DNA of 32,250 bases from Nitrosotalea sp. GTDB lineage: Archaea; Thermoproteota; Nitrososphaeria; Nitrososphaerales; Nitrosopumilaceae. The notes beneath the pieces are model-generated. The model was not told the origin of the DNA and made no database searches. It saw only the letters and a list, made by a program, of their open reading frames with translations. How positions within the stretch are numbered: position 1 is the first letter of the stretch; each line of letters begins with the position of its first letter. The stretch lies in contig JAHEYZ010000008.1 in NCBI GenBank assembly GCA_023251295.1, positions 1 to 32,250 of the forward strand. Reading direction: 5' to 3'. Shown here one piece after another: positions 19,075 through 29,457 of the stretch. The translations under genes and the position numbers were made by a program.

Positions 19075-19674
19075 CTATCTGGAAGCCATAGCTATTCTTT
19101 CTAGTTCATTCTTTTTCTTGACAGAAGGCGCATTCATATCATTTGTTGAAGCTAATATTAGATGTTCAGCAAGATTTTCCTCTATTGCCTTTGGATTTGA
19201 AAATGACGCATCACGTACGCCTTCTGCTATGAATCGTAGTGCAAGATCAACTCTTCGTAATGGTGCTACATCCACTGAAACATGATAAACTGTACCACCA
19301 TAAACTATTCTTGTAGTATCTTCATTTGGTGCAGAGAATTCAATAGCACGTACTAATACTTCGATTGGATTCTTCCCAGTCTTCAGGTTTATGATTTCAA
19401 AAGCCGCTTTTACTGTATTAATTGAACGTGTTTTCTTTCCACCCATTCTACCAGTATTTTTTGCGTATTTTTTTCCAAAATGCAAGAGTTTGTTTGCAAG
19501 TCTTTCTACTATGTTAACATCAGCTTTGTTGAATCGTTTTAGAGCAGATCGACCAAAAGTCAATGGTATTATGGTCTTTTTTACCGAGATAGCATTTTTC
19601 AGTCCTGGATCTTTGATTTCAATATTTGAAAGATCCCATTTCCTAAAAAGTAAGAGATTAGCTGACTCTGCCAT
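19075..19674 (-). CDS. rps7: Ribosomal protein S7 (uS7)
   Basis: 199 aa; LTFGRSALKRFNKADVNIVERLANKLL..., RVDLALRFIAEGVRDASF, C-terminal KKNELERIAMASR. Confidence 0.96.
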   Translation of the reverse strand: MAESANLLLFRKWDLSNIEIKDPGLKNAISVKKTIIPLTFGRSALKRFNKADVNIVERLANKLLHFGKKYAKNTGRMGGKKTRSINTVKAAFEIINLKTGKNPIEVLVRAIEFSAPNEDTTRIVYGGTVYHVSVDVAPLRRVDLALRFIAEGVRDASFSNPKAIEENLAEHLILASTNDMNAPSVKKKNELERIAMASR

Positions 19675-19676
19675 TT

Positions 19677-20123
19677 CTATCTCCTAGGTTTTTCTTTCTT
19701 TCCATATACAAGTTCTTTTAGTGAAGTACCGTTTACTTTGAAGACTTTCCATCTTACACCAGGAATATCTCCCATGGCTCCACCCATAGTTGCACCCATT
19801 CCTTCTACATGTACTTCATCATGTTCATCAACGAAATTCATTGCACCATCTCTTGGTAAAAAGGCAGTGACAGTTTTTCCGTTTTTTATGAGTTGAACAC
19901 GAACACATTTTCTTACTGCAGAGTTTGGTTGTTTTGCTTCAATACCTACTTTTTCTAAAACAATTCCTCTTGCTTGTGGAGCACCTCCTAATGGATCGGC
20001 TTTTTTATTAAGACCTAGGTTTCTTCTTTTGTAAGTTCCTATAGACCATCGTTGTTTCTTTCTTTTATCTTTTAGAACTCTTCCTGAAAATAAGCCAAGT
20101 GGTGATTTTGCCATTTCTATCAC
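19677..20123 (-). CDS. rps12: Ribosomal protein S12 (uS12); start possibly the internal MAKSPLG
   Basis: [60 protein letters not shown]. Confidence 0.97.
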   Translation of the reverse strand: MIEMAKSPLGLFSGRVLKDKRKKQRWSIGTYKRRNLGLNKKADPLGGAPQARGIVLEKVGIEAKQPNSAVRKCVRVQLIKNGKTVTAFLPRDGAMNFVDEHDEVHVEGMGATMGGAMGDIPGVRWKVFKVNGTSLKELVYGKKEKPRR

Positions 20124-20578
20124 TCCATTATTTTTTCTGGGCTTTGTATCAGAACGCTTGAAATTTGGAAATATCGTTTTGCTAGAAGACGCGCTTTTTC
20201 AGCATTACGACCTTCTCGTCCTACAACTATGCCTTTCTTTTTTGGATCCACTAGTACTATTGCTTGCATAGAACCATCTAATCTTTTGTTTATTTTAACT
20301 TCAGAAATTAGTTTGGGGTTTAATGTATTTTTGAGAAATTCGATTGGGTCTTCAGCATATTCTACTAGCTCTACATTTCTTTTCACTACATTTTGTAAGT
20401 TTCTAATAGTTGTTCCACCTTTACCAATGGCAAGACCCATTTTACCTTGATTAACAACAAAGATCACTCTATCAAGTTTTTCATCTTCTATACAATCTCT
20501 TGCAGTTGCACCAGTCACATTTTGAAATAATGACATTAATTTTATTTGATCTGTCGTAAGTTTGATGGTTTCTGTCAT
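20120..20578 (-). CDS. nusA: NusA-like transcription factor (archaeal KH-domain form)
   Basis: 152 aa; [24 protein letters not shown] and [27 protein letters not shown]; rpo-operon position. Confidence 0.95.
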   Translation of the reverse strand: MTETIKLTTDQIKLMSLFQNVTGATARDCIEDEKLDRVIFVVNQGKMGLAIGKGGTTIRNLQNVVKRNVELVEYAEDPIEFLKNTLNPKLISEVKINKRLDGSMQAIVLVDPKKKGIVVGREGRNAEKARLLAKRYFQISSVLIQSPEKIME

Positions 20579-20655
20579 GTCTGCGTCTATTTTAAAGTCG
20601 ATGCCTTGTGTGGCTCATTTAAAGCTTGATAACTAAATGTTAAAAAATAAGACAT

Positions 20656-20940
20656 TTATTCTCGAGTCTCCTGTTCCGCTTCCTTTAAAATTGATTTGAG
20701 ATTAGTGTCACTCAAAGTTTTTAATGAAAGGGCGGAGATTCTAAATTGTGCACCGCAAAGTCTTCCAAGTGCTACAGATGAACCCTTGAAATCTATAGTT
20801 GACACTTTGGAATTTTTAGCATTCTCATGTATTTTTTGAGACATATTTTTTGGAATAGATTCAGACAGAATTACAAGTTTTGAATTTTTTATTGAGGTTA
20901 CTACTTGTTTTGTACCAAAAGAACATTTGTTATCTTCCAT
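20656..20940 (-). CDS. rpl30e: Ribosomal protein L30e-like
   Basis: 94 aa; SFGTKQVVTSIKNSKLVILSESIPKNMSQKIHENAK...VALGRLCGAQFRISALSL; located between rpoA and nusA. Confidence 0.85.
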   Translation of the reverse strand: MEDNKCSFGTKQVVTSIKNSKLVILSESIPKNMSQKIHENAKNSKVSTIDFKGSSVALGRLCGAQFRISALSLKTLSDTNLKSILKEAEQETRE

Positions 20941-20968
20941 TGCATCTTTGATTACTTTTTCTAAAAGT

Positions 20969-23900
20969 TTACTCGTTTTTTATCACCTTCATGTAAAGAT
21001 CTACTGTACCTGTTCCCACTGGAATATTTGCACCTACTATAACATTTTCCGTTACCCCTTTGAGTTGTTCAACCTCACCAGCAAGAGCTGCTTCTGCAAT
21101 TGTAGGAACAGTGATTTCAAATGCAGCTCTTGCAAGTACACTAGTTTTCGTACCTGCAATTCCATGTCTGCCAATTTGTTGCATGTATCCTCTAGAACAC
21201 ATCAAATCTGCTACAAGCATGATGTATCGAATATCTACTTCTAAACCTTGATCTTCAAGTGTCGTACTAAGTTCATTTATTAACGCATTACGTGCAGCTT
21301 CGATACCCAAAGTATTTGCAATCTCAAAGACATTGTTTGTACGAATATCTTTTTTATCAATTCCTTCAACTTCGAACACTTTAGCAATGTTAGAACCAGA
21401 TGTTTGTATAACCCATTCATCATCCTGTTGTACAATTGTAACTCTTTCCACATCAGCTACACCCTTTACTTTTGTTCCAAGAATTTTGTTTCTAAGAGCA
21501 AGTATTGTTTGTGCGTCAGACTCCTCAGTAAGAGTAAGTGTGATGGAATTACCATTTGTTTCAATCTCAAATTTCTTTTTTGATGACTGTAGTGCCTCTT
21601 CAACATCACCAACTGTGCATGCTCTCTCTTTCAGTTTATCAGAATTGAGGTTTAGTTTTATTTTTGTTGAATAATCAGTCTCTGTGCTTGATATCAATGC
21701 CAAAATTTTCGTATGTAAAATCTCACGAGCTACTTGTATGGCTTTTTCCTTTGACTTTTTAAATTTTGGTTCCAAGTAGATATCCATTGTTGGGGTTAAC
21801 GGTTTTTTACGTGCATCAACAAGCTCAATTAGTCTTGGAAGACCCAAAGTTACGTTTCTTTCTCTAATTCCTGCAAAATGGAATGTCCTAAGTGTCATTT
21901 GTGTACCAGGTTCACCAATTGATTGTGCTGTAACTATTCCTACTGCTTGACCAGGTTCTACCTTTGCATTTTCATACAATTCAAGTGCTTTCTTACACAC
22001 TTTTTCTATCCCTTCTTTACTTAATTTTGCTTCAAGTAATGCGTCTTGAACCATTTTTGTAAGTCTTGGATTGAACGTCTTTGTGTATTTTTTAGCAAAC
22101 TCTGCAATATCTTCTTTTGTTGTTTTTTTACCAGAATCAACTATAGTTTCAGATTCTATCAATCTTTCGATTCTAAATGCTTCGCCATGATCACTTTTTG
22201 CAACGTCAATTCCATCTTCTCCATACAAAAATTGTATTATATGGCCATGCGGATCTCTTACTGTTCCATCATATTCGAGCTTAAGATGTTCAAGTGCATT
22301 AATCAACCTCCTTTGCATGTAGCCACTTTGTTGTGTTCTTACTGCCGTATCAACAAGCCCTTCACGACCTCCCATTGCATGGAAGAAAAATTCTAAAGTA
22401 GAAAGACCTTCTCGGTAGTTTGATTTTACAAATCCTCTTGCGTCAGGGTTTGTATCATTTTCTTTGTAGTGTGGCAGAGCTCTGTTATTATACCCTTTGT
22501 GAATCCTTTTTCCACGGATTGATTGTTGACCTAATGCTCCGGCCATCTGCCCTATATTTAATGATGAACCTCTAGCACCGGTAGTTGCCATTATTCTGCC
22601 TGAATTTGTTTCATCAAATGATTTATCAGCTGTACCCCCTGCCTTGTCTCTTGCTTTTGAGAGCTCATTTACAATATATGCTTCTAATGCCTCCTCTGCA
22701 GAGAGTCCTCTGCTAAGCTGTAAGGTTCCTTTTTTTGCTTGAGATATTAGATCGTAAACCTTGTCATATGTTTCATGTATTCCTCCAACAATGTTTTCTT
22801 TTGTTTTTTGTGAAAGTTCTAGGTCAGAATATCCGTAGCTGAATCCATAATGAGTAATAAACTGTTTTAACATCACAAGTATAGAATTTAAGAATTTCTT
22901 TGCTTCATCATTGCCATAATCCTTTGTTATTCTGTGTAATACACTATCTGGTTCTTCGGCACCAATTGCTGCTTTGTCAATTACACCACTGAGTAACTGA
23001 CCATTTTTAATAACGACATCTTTTGAGGGACCTTTTGTACCTTTAGACCATTTTGATGTAATAACATAATTGAAATCTTTTGGCATGAAAAGTGAAAATA
23101 GTTGTTTTCCTGTGTATAGTCCACCGCTTTTATTTTTGATTGCAGGTTCTGGGAATGTTCCTTTATAGTTAGCAATCATTGCAAGATTTGCAAACTCTTG
23201 AGGTGTAAGCGTTGTCCCGTCTTTTGTTAACAAGTAAGCTCCAGTAATAAAGTCACGTAGAGCTCCAATTATAGGACCACCGTATCGTGGCGAGATTAAT
23301 TGATCTTGAACTCGCATCAATAGAATTGCTTCTGCTCGAGCTTCCTCGCTTTGTGGTACATGTAAATTCATTTCATCACCATCAAAGTCAGCGTTGTATG
23401 GTGGACATACAGATGGATGTAATCTGAAGGTTTTTCCTGGTAAAACTTTCACATAGTGAGCCATAATTGACATTTGATGCAGAGATGGTTGTCTGTTAAA
23501 CATTACAATGTCACCATCTGAAAGATGTCGTTCTATCAGGTAGCCAATCTCGATGTTGTTGGCAATGGCTTCTCTGTCTTCTACAAAGTCAAGTCTGATT
23601 TTAACTCCGTCAGGTCTTACAATATAATTAGCACCTGGAAATTTAATCGGTCCGTTAATGACAAGTTTCTTTAGTCTTTCAACATTCCATTCTGTCACTA
23701 TCTCAGGTATAGTAAGCTTAGTTGCTACAGATTCTGGGACACCTACTTCGGAGAGATCAAGATTAGGATCTGGAGAGATGACAGTTCTGCTGGAAAAGTC
23801 AACTCTTTTCCCTGAAAGCGAACCTCGGAACCTTCCTTCTTTTCCTTTTAATCTTTGTGTAAGAGTTTTCAGCGGTCTGCCTGATCTATGGTGAGCTTGT

Positions 23901-24763
23901 GGAATACCAGAAACCTCGTTATCAAAATAGGTGGTTGTGTGATATTGTAACAAATCAACGAGATCCTGTACAATAAGAGGTGGAGTTCCTGCATCTTTGC
24001 TTTCTTTTAGCCTCTGATTTACTCTGATAATGTCTACAAGTTTGTGTGTTAGATCATCTTCAGATCGGATTCCGGTTTCCAGTATAATGGATGGCCTTAC
24101 AGTGACAGGTGGAACAGGTAAGACTTGTAGTATAAACCATTCTGGTCGTGCAGTAGTAGGATCATATCCCAAAAGTTTCAAGTCATCATCAATCATATGT
24201 GAGAATCTTTCTCTTATTGTAATTGGAAGTAATCTATTTTCTCCAAGTTCAGTCTTTTCAATAAAGATTGTCGGTTTCGTAAATATCATATCGTATTGAG
24301 ATTTACCACAATGTGGACAGGTCTTTTCTTTTTTTGCCTTTTCAATTATTTCATCAGGAATGTGTTTTATTGAAATTACGGTATACGCAGCTTCTTTGCT
24401 TTTTATTCTATGATATTCTTCAAGGTCTTCTTGTAAGATTTTAAGCCGGGCACATGATCTGCAAGTAGTTAAGAGGAGTTTGTAGATATTATCAATAAAT
24501 GCAATATGTAGAACAGGTTCAGCAAGTTCTATGTGACCAAAATGTCCGGGACATCTTGCTGCTGTGTTTCCACAAGTTACACATTTTTGTCCTGGTTCCA
24601 AAGTTCCAAGTCTTCCATCCATTAATCCTCCTTGTACTGCCATACCATCTTCATCATAGGTTTCTGGCGCCGTTATTTCAGCAACGGAATATTTCCTTAT
24701 TTCAGAGGGAGACCATACAGAGAATCTGATTCCATCTATTACTTTTATTGTTTCAAGTGCCAT
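20969..24763 (-). CDS. rpoA: DNA-directed RNA polymerase subunit A, A' and A'' in a single uninterrupted ORF
   Basis: 1264 aa; CVTCGNTAARCPGHFGHIEL, NADFDGDEMNLHVP (catalytic Mg site), EPGQAVGIVTAQSIGEPGTQMTLRTFHFAGI (A'' region) in one frame. Confidence 0.97.
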   Translation of the reverse strand: MALETIKVIDGIRFSVWSPSEIRKYSVAEITAPETYDEDGMAVQGGLMDGRLGTLEPGQKCVTCGNTAARCPGHFGHIELAEPVLHIAFIDNIYKLLLTTCRSCARLKILQEDLEEYHRIKSKEAAYTVISIKHIPDEIIEKAKKEKTCPHCGKSQYDMIFTKPTIFIEKTELGENRLLPITIRERFSHMIDDDLKLLGYDPTTARPEWFILQVLPVPPVTVRPSIILETGIRSEDDLTHKLVDIIRVNQRLKESKDAGTPPLIVQDLVDLLQYHTTTYFDNEVSGIPQAHHRSGRPLKTLTQRLKGKEGRFRGSLSGKRVDFSSRTVISPDPNLDLSEVGVPESVATKLTIPEIVTEWNVERLKKLVINGPIKFPGANYIVRPDGVKIRLDFVEDREAIANNIEIGYLIERHLSDGDIVMFNRQPSLHQMSIMAHYVKVLPGKTFRLHPSVCPPYNADFDGDEMNLHVPQSEEARAEAILLMRVQDQLISPRYGGPIIGALRDFITGAYLLTKDGTTLTPQEFANLAMIANYKGTFPEPAIKNKSGGLYTGKQLFSLFMPKDFNYVITSKWSKGTKGPSKDVVIKNGQLLSGVIDKAAIGAEEPDSVLHRITKDYGNDEAKKFLNSILVMLKQFITHYGFSYGYSDLELSQKTKENIVGGIHETYDKVYDLISQAKKGTLQLSRGLSAEEALEAYIVNELSKARDKAGGTADKSFDETNSGRIMATTGARGSSLNIGQMAGALGQQSIRGKRIHKGYNNRALPHYKENDTNPDARGFVKSNYREGLSTLEFFFHAMGGREGLVDTAVRTQQSGYMQRRLINALEHLKLEYDGTVRDPHGHIIQFLYGEDGIDVAKSDHGEAFRIERLIESETIVDSGKKTTKEDIAEFAKKYTKTFNPRLTKMVQDALLEAKLSKEGIEKVCKKALELYENAKVEPGQAVGIVTAQSIGEPGTQMTLRTFHFAGIRERNVTLGLPRLIELVDARKKPLTPTMDIYLEPKFKKSKEKAIQVAREILHTKILALISSTETDYSTKIKLNLNSDKLKERACTVGDVEEALQSSKKKFEIETNGNSITLTLTEESDAQTILALRNKILGTKVKGVADVERVTIVQQDDEWVIQTSGSNIAKVFEVEGIDKKDIRTNNVFEIANTLGIEAARNALINELSTTLEDQGLEVDIRYIMLVADLMCSRGYMQQIGRHGIAGTKTSVLARAAFEITVPTIAEAALAGEVEQLKGVTENVIVGANIPVGTGTVDLYMKVIKNE

Positions 24764-27700
24764 TATACTCTCTCCTTAATCAAGAGTCTTGGAGCAACAT
24801 CTAAGCTCATCATCTCTTGCAATAACAATTTGAATGCATATGCAACTGAAATTGAAGTCACTTTTGCTTTATCACCACACACACGACAAACAAATTTTCT
24901 TTGTTTTATATCATAATATGATACTAGCCCACATCTCTCACAAATGTAAATGTCAGCTTTGTCAGATTCGTCAAGCAATCTATCCTTTAGCATCATTGAA
25001 GCACCATATGCAATTAGACAGTCTCTTTCCATTTCTCCAAATCTCAATCCACCACCACGTGCACGTCCTTCTGTTGGTTGTTTTGTTAACATTTGGACTT
25101 GTCCTCTGGCTCTAGCATGGATCTTGTCAGCAACCATGTGATGGAGTTTTTGATAATATACTACGCCAATGAAGACTTCTCCTTCGAATGCTTTCCCGGT
25201 TCTTCCATCATACATTACTTCTTTTCCAGAATATTTGAATCCAGCAGATTCTAGTACACCTTTTACATCATCTAATTTTTCACCAACAAATGCGGAACCA
25301 TCCATTTTTGTTCCCCGCAAAGCTGCTGCTTTACCTGTTACTGATTCAAGAAACATTCCTACTGTCATTCTAGATGGAAATGCATGAGGATTAATTAGAA
25401 CATCCGGAACAACACCATTAACAGTATATGGTAAATCTTCATGGTTGACTAGCATACCAATAACACCCTTCTGACCATGTCTTGATGCAAATTTGTCACC
25501 GATTTCAGGAATTCTTGTATCCCTTACTCGTATTTTGTACATCTTTCCACCATCATGTGATTGAGTCATCACTACGTTGTCAACAACACCGTTCTCAGAT
25601 GGCCTTACACCGATAGATGTGTCCCTTCTATAAGGGCCTTTTACTTCAAATTCTCTGTATTCTTCCATAAATCGTGGTGGGCTAGTTTTTCCTATCAGGA
25701 TGTCTCCTCCTTGAACCATAGATTCTGTTGCAATTACACCGTCTTCTTCTAATAATCGGTAAGCCTTGTCTCCTCTAAATCCTCTAATGTTTCCTTCTGC
25801 ATTTGGAATTTCAAAGTTGTCACGCATACCTCCAGGATATTGTTTTGCTTCCGCTTCATAGATTCTATAAAAGAAAGTTCTGCCTAGTCCTCGCTCCACT
25901 GATGATTTACTAAGAACTATCGCGTCTTCTATATTATACCCGTCAAAAGGCAACACAGCTACAATACAATTTTGTCCTGCTGGCCTATCTTCAAGTCCCA
26001 AAAGCCCCATAGCTTTTGTTGTAACAATTGGGATTTGCGGGTATAACATAAAGTGTTGTCTTACATACGTACTTGCATTCATCAAGGGGGTCGAAAATCC
26101 GAGACTTTGTTTGGCCATAGCAGATTCATATGTATTTCTTGGAGATTGATTATGTTCTGGATAAGGAATGATTGATGCGCCAGCGCCCAATATTGCAGAA
26201 GGGAAAATTTCCATATGAGTATGTTTTTTGACGTTTTCTTCATCCATGGTGATGTAACAGTTTTCTTCCTCATTTGCATCTACTAGTTCAATTATTCCCA
26301 TATGTAGAAGATCGTTCCATGAAAGGAATTTTTTACTTATTTTGTCTATTAGTTCTTGTGTTAAAAGTGGCTTGTTATCTTTTATAACAATCAATGGACG
26401 CAAAACTCTTCCGGCATTACAATTAACATAAAGTCTTTTTGTTGAACCCTCAATATTAGATTGATATAGAAATATGCCAATATGTGGATGAATTTTAAAG
26501 TTACGTCTAAGTTCACGTAGTGAATCTGCAAGCTTCTGTCCATCTTTATAATATCCAATTAATCTTCCGTCTACAAAGATTCTAGCCCCATCTTTTTTTA
26601 ATTCGTCTTTTGCTTCTGAAACATAAGTTACACCTAGATCATAAAGTTTTTCAATTATATCCTCAGATGGGACATTTACTGATATTATGGCTGAAAGTGC
26701 AAGATTCTTCACCAATCCACAGTTTGAACCTTCAGGGGTTTCACTTGGACAGATTCTGCCAAAATGAGTTGCGTGTAGATCTCTTGCTTCAAAGTTTGGT
26801 TGGCTTCGGCTAAGTGGCGATTGGATTCTCCTAAGATGACTTATGGTAGAAAGATAGTTTGTTCTATCCAAAAGCTGTGTTACTCCCACTCTACCTCTTC
26901 CCCAGTTCCCAGTTGCTATTGCGTTGTTTAGTTTATCAGTAACTATGCCTGGTCTTACCGCTGCTGCTACTGCATTGATCCCTCTTTTCTGGCCTGATCT
27001 TTCTAATTGGTATTTCATATCACGAACCAAGTTTCTAAAAGCTGTTCTGAATAGATCTGCTAGCATTTGACCTGCAAACTTTATGACTTTGTTTCCATAA
27101 TGATCCTTGTCATCAGGAGTTAGCCAACCAAGTTTTAATTCAATTAATTTACAAGCTGCTTCTCCCAAAAACTGTGATTTTTCTTTTCTATTATCAGGGT
27201 GCTTGCCAAGATGTGGTAATAAACCCCAATCAAGTAAAGTTTCTGCTCTCTTTATCTGGAATTCTTCAAGCATTCCAGGTGCTATTCTTTTGCTAATGTA
27301 AACTATAGCATCTTTAGCGGTTGGTACGTCTCCTGATTTTTCAAAGGATGCTTCCAGTTCATCTTGAATTCCGTTAACAAGAGAAACTGCAGCTGCAATT
27401 TCTCTATCTGATTCAAGTCCAAGGGCTCTCATTAATGTAACCACTGGTATGTCAACAGGAGATCCTGGAATTTTTGCAACAATCAATCCATCATTTTTCA
27501 TAATGAGTTCTAGTTTCGCACGATAACCAACGATTGATGAATATACTTTTGCTTTGAATACAATGTTCCCACCAACAATTTCTTTGTCAACAATAATTTT
27601 ATTATAAGAAAGATCTTCTAAGCCTACAATTACTCGTTCAGAACCATTTATGATAAAATATCCTCCAGGATCATTTGGATCTTCACCATGCTCAACTAAT

Positions 27701-28110
27701 TTTTGTTCAGAAAGATTGTGTAAAACACATGCGTTTGATCTTATCATCAACGGCATGTCACCAATGTGAACAAATCTAGATTCTAGAATTTTTCCATCTT
27801 CTACGACACTTGCTTCAAGCATTACTGGTGATCCATACGTAACATTTCTTAATCTTGCTTCCATTGGGGCAATGTGTGTTATTGAACCATCAAGCTCCAT
27901 CATCCTTGCTTGTTGAAGTTTTAACTTACCAAGTTGAATTTTGTACGGATACTCTGCACTTTCAATTTCAATTTGTCCTACTTCATCAATTATACTTTGA
28001 AGACCACGTTCTAGAAATTCATCATAGGAGTTAAGATGTTGCCTGGCAATTCCTTCCCGTTTTAATATGTCTTGGATTATTGGCCAGCGTTTATTTGAGA
28101 TATTTACCAT
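24763..28110 (-). CDS. rpoB: DNA-directed RNA polymerase subunit B (unsplit)
   Basis: 1115 aa; GDKFASRHGQKGVIGMLVNHEDLPYTVNGVVPDVLINPHAFPSRMTVG, CERCGLVSYYDIKQRKFVCRVC zinc site. Confidence 0.98.
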   Translation of the reverse strand: MVNISNKRWPIIQDILKREGIARQHLNSYDEFLERGLQSIIDEVGQIEIESAEYPYKIQLGKLKLQQARMMELDGSITHIAPMEARLRNVTYGSPVMLEASVVEDGKILESRFVHIGDMPLMIRSNACVLHNLSEQKLVEHGEDPNDPGGYFIINGSERVIVGLEDLSYNKIIVDKEIVGGNIVFKAKVYSSIVGYRAKLELIMKNDGLIVAKIPGSPVDIPVVTLMRALGLESDREIAAAVSLVNGIQDELEASFEKSGDVPTAKDAIVYISKRIAPGMLEEFQIKRAETLLDWGLLPHLGKHPDNRKEKSQFLGEAACKLIELKLGWLTPDDKDHYGNKVIKFAGQMLADLFRTAFRNLVRDMKYQLERSGQKRGINAVAAAVRPGIVTDKLNNAIATGNWGRGRVGVTQLLDRTNYLSTISHLRRIQSPLSRSQPNFEARDLHATHFGRICPSETPEGSNCGLVKNLALSAIISVNVPSEDIIEKLYDLGVTYVSEAKDELKKDGARIFVDGRLIGYYKDGQKLADSLRELRRNFKIHPHIGIFLYQSNIEGSTKRLYVNCNAGRVLRPLIVIKDNKPLLTQELIDKISKKFLSWNDLLHMGIIELVDANEEENCYITMDEENVKKHTHMEIFPSAILGAGASIIPYPEHNQSPRNTYESAMAKQSLGFSTPLMNASTYVRQHFMLYPQIPIVTTKAMGLLGLEDRPAGQNCIVAVLPFDGYNIEDAIVLSKSSVERGLGRTFFYRIYEAEAKQYPGGMRDNFEIPNAEGNIRGFRGDKAYRLLEEDGVIATESMVQGGDILIGKTSPPRFMEEYREFEVKGPYRRDTSIGVRPSENGVVDNVVMTQSHDGGKMYKIRVRDTRIPEIGDKFASRHGQKGVIGMLVNHEDLPYTVNGVVPDVLINPHAFPSRMTVGMFLESVTGKAAALRGTKMDGSAFVGEKLDDVKGVLESAGFKYSGKEVMYDGRTGKAFEGEVFIGVVYYQKLHHMVADKIHARARGQVQMLTKQPTEGRARGGGLRFGEMERDCLIAYGASMMLKDRLLDESDKADIYICERCGLVSYYDIKQRKFVCRVCGDKAKVTSISVAYAFKLLLQEMMSLDVAPRLLIKERV

Positions 28111-28361
28111 TATTCTTCCACCACATATCTGTAATAGATGCTTTCACCTGCTGTTGCACTTTTTCTTGTTATTTTCATCATGTCACCCGGTTTGACCCCC
28201 AATCCCTTTATGGCAGGATCATTTACGTAGATAAGTGGCATTTCAGTCGGTTTAGTATGAAACTTTTCTAAGATTCCCTCTGCTTCTTTTTTTGACATTA
28301 TTTCGTGCTTTGGAACATAAATATGATCTGGTACTAGTATGTGATCTTTTCTAGTTAACAA
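28110..28361 (-). CDS. rpoH: DNA-directed RNA polymerase subunit H (TTG start in the track; start uncertain)
   Basis: DHIYVPKHEIMSKKEAEGILEKF...DPAIKGLGVKPGDMMKITRKSATAGESIYYRYVVEE matches RpoH. Confidence 0.93.
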   Translation of the reverse strand: MLTRKDHILVPDHIYVPKHEIMSKKEAEGILEKFHTKPTEMPLIYVNDPAIKGLGVKPGDMMKITRKSATAGESIYYRYVVEE

Positions 28362-28503
28362 ATAAAAAATCTCCTTTGAGCAACATTAGCTGTAAATGTA
28401 TCATTAATCCACAAACTACGAAAATTCCACCGAGAGGTTAATATATATGTAATCTAGAGGTCATCGTTAAATTCTGTTTTTTGTCAATATTTTTTTCCGT
28501 AAC

Positions 28504-28512
28504 CTTAAATAG
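28504..28512 (+). promoter_or_regulatory. TATA-box candidate for the first PEFG paralogue
   Basis: CTTAAATAG about 25-30 nt upstream of the ATG at 28537. Confidence 0.45.
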
Positions 28513-28536
28513 TTAAAAGAGAAGACTCCAAACAAG

Positions 28537-29364
28537 ATGAGTACTCGTTTTAAGGGATTTGCTTTGCTTGCAATTCTGGCCGTAGCAATAGTAACTATTC
28601 CAGCTTTTGCACAACAAGAAAATCCTTTGGATACAGTACCAATAACTGTCACGACAGATAAAGAGTCATATGCAGATGGAGAAACCATCGTCATCTCTGG
28701 TGAATCAAAAGATTTCATCTCCGGCGTCCAGGTTAGCATTGTTGTTACCAATCCCATTGGAAATCGGGTAGCAATTCAACAATTAGATCTAGAACCTGAC
28801 AAAACATATTCTACTTCAATTACTGCAGGTGGCGGTTTGTGGAAAGCTGCTGGCACATATACAGTTAAAGTACAATATGGAAGCGACAACAGATCAAATG
28901 AGACAACATTTGAATTCAGTGGTTCTTCTGGAACAACTTCAGGGAAAAAAACTCATGTTGAAGGAACTGACTTTGATGTGAGCTACAGTATTACAGGAGG
29001 TAAAGTTCTAGGAATCACAGCTGATGTTGAAGCCAAATCTTTACTCGTGTCAATCGAAACTACAAGTGATGGAACATTAATCATTACTTTACCAAGAGGA
29101 TTGATCGATGCCAAGATAAATGGTGAGGATGACAGTTTCTTTGTCCTAATAGATGGTGAAGAAGTAGAGTTTACTGAAGAAATAACGTCTGAAGATAGAA
29201 CTCTGACAATTCACTTCCAAGATGGAGCTGAAGAGATAGAGATAATTGGTACTTGGATAATTCCAGAGTTTGGTGCAATAGCAGCTTTGGTACTTGCAGT
29301 TGCAATTATATCGATAATTGCTCTTTCTGCAAAGACAAGGCTAAGACTGATGCCAAAATACTAG
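28537..29364 (+). CDS. PEFG-CTERM surface protein paralogue 1
   Basis: 275 aa; signal peptide (FALLAILAVAIVTIPAFAQQ), beta-rich ectodomain, C-terminal PEFG-TM-basic tail (IPEFGAIAALVLAVAIISIIALSAKTRLRLMPKY). Confidence 0.92.
   Translation: MSTRFKGFALLAILAVAIVTIPAFAQQENPLDTVPITVTTDKESYADGETIVISGESKDFISGVQVSIVVTNPIGNRVAIQQLDLEPDKTYSTSITAGGGLWKAAGTYTVKVQYGSDNRSNETTFEFSGSSGTTSGKKTHVEGTDFDVSYSITGGKVLGITADVEAKSLLVSIETTSDGTLIITLPRGLIDAKINGEDDSFFVLIDGEEVEFTEEITSEDRTLTIHFQDGAEEIEIIGTWIIPEFGAIAALVLAVAIISIIALSAKTRLRLMPKY
29262..29364 (+). repeat. 103-bp identical PEFG-tail cassette, copy A
   Basis: Identical to 30552-30654 and 31444-31546. A and B together are identical over 124 bp (29258-29381 = 30548-30671), including 17 nt after the stop codon. 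Confidence 0.95.
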
Positions 29365-29372
29365 GAATTTCA

Positions 29373-29386
29373 ACTTTTTTCTTTTT
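29373..29386 (+). terminator. T-rich tract, candidate terminator of paralogue 1
   Basis: TTTTTTCTTTTT directly after the stop; oligo-T tracts are typical archaeal terminators. Confidence 0.4.
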
Positions 29387-29457
29387 AAGATTCTCTAAGA
29401 TAGCAGTTGATCTAAACTTTTGTGGCTCCTGTACAAATTGCGGTTTATTTATAATAT

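Noticed and set aside
20927-27301. Numerous plus-strand ORFs of 60-116 aa opposite rpoA/rpoB (e.g. 21333-21674, 22046-22396)
   Set aside because: All overlap strongly conserved RNA polymerase coding sequence and show no recognisable motifs.
20969-28110. Inteins or introns in rpoA/rpoB
   Set aside because: Both proteins read continuously through conserved motifs without inserted splicing or endonuclease motifs.
28467-28757. 96-aa minus-strand ORF overlapping the start of PEFG paralogue 1
   Set aside because: Antisense to the signal-peptide region of a well-supported gene; no motifs.
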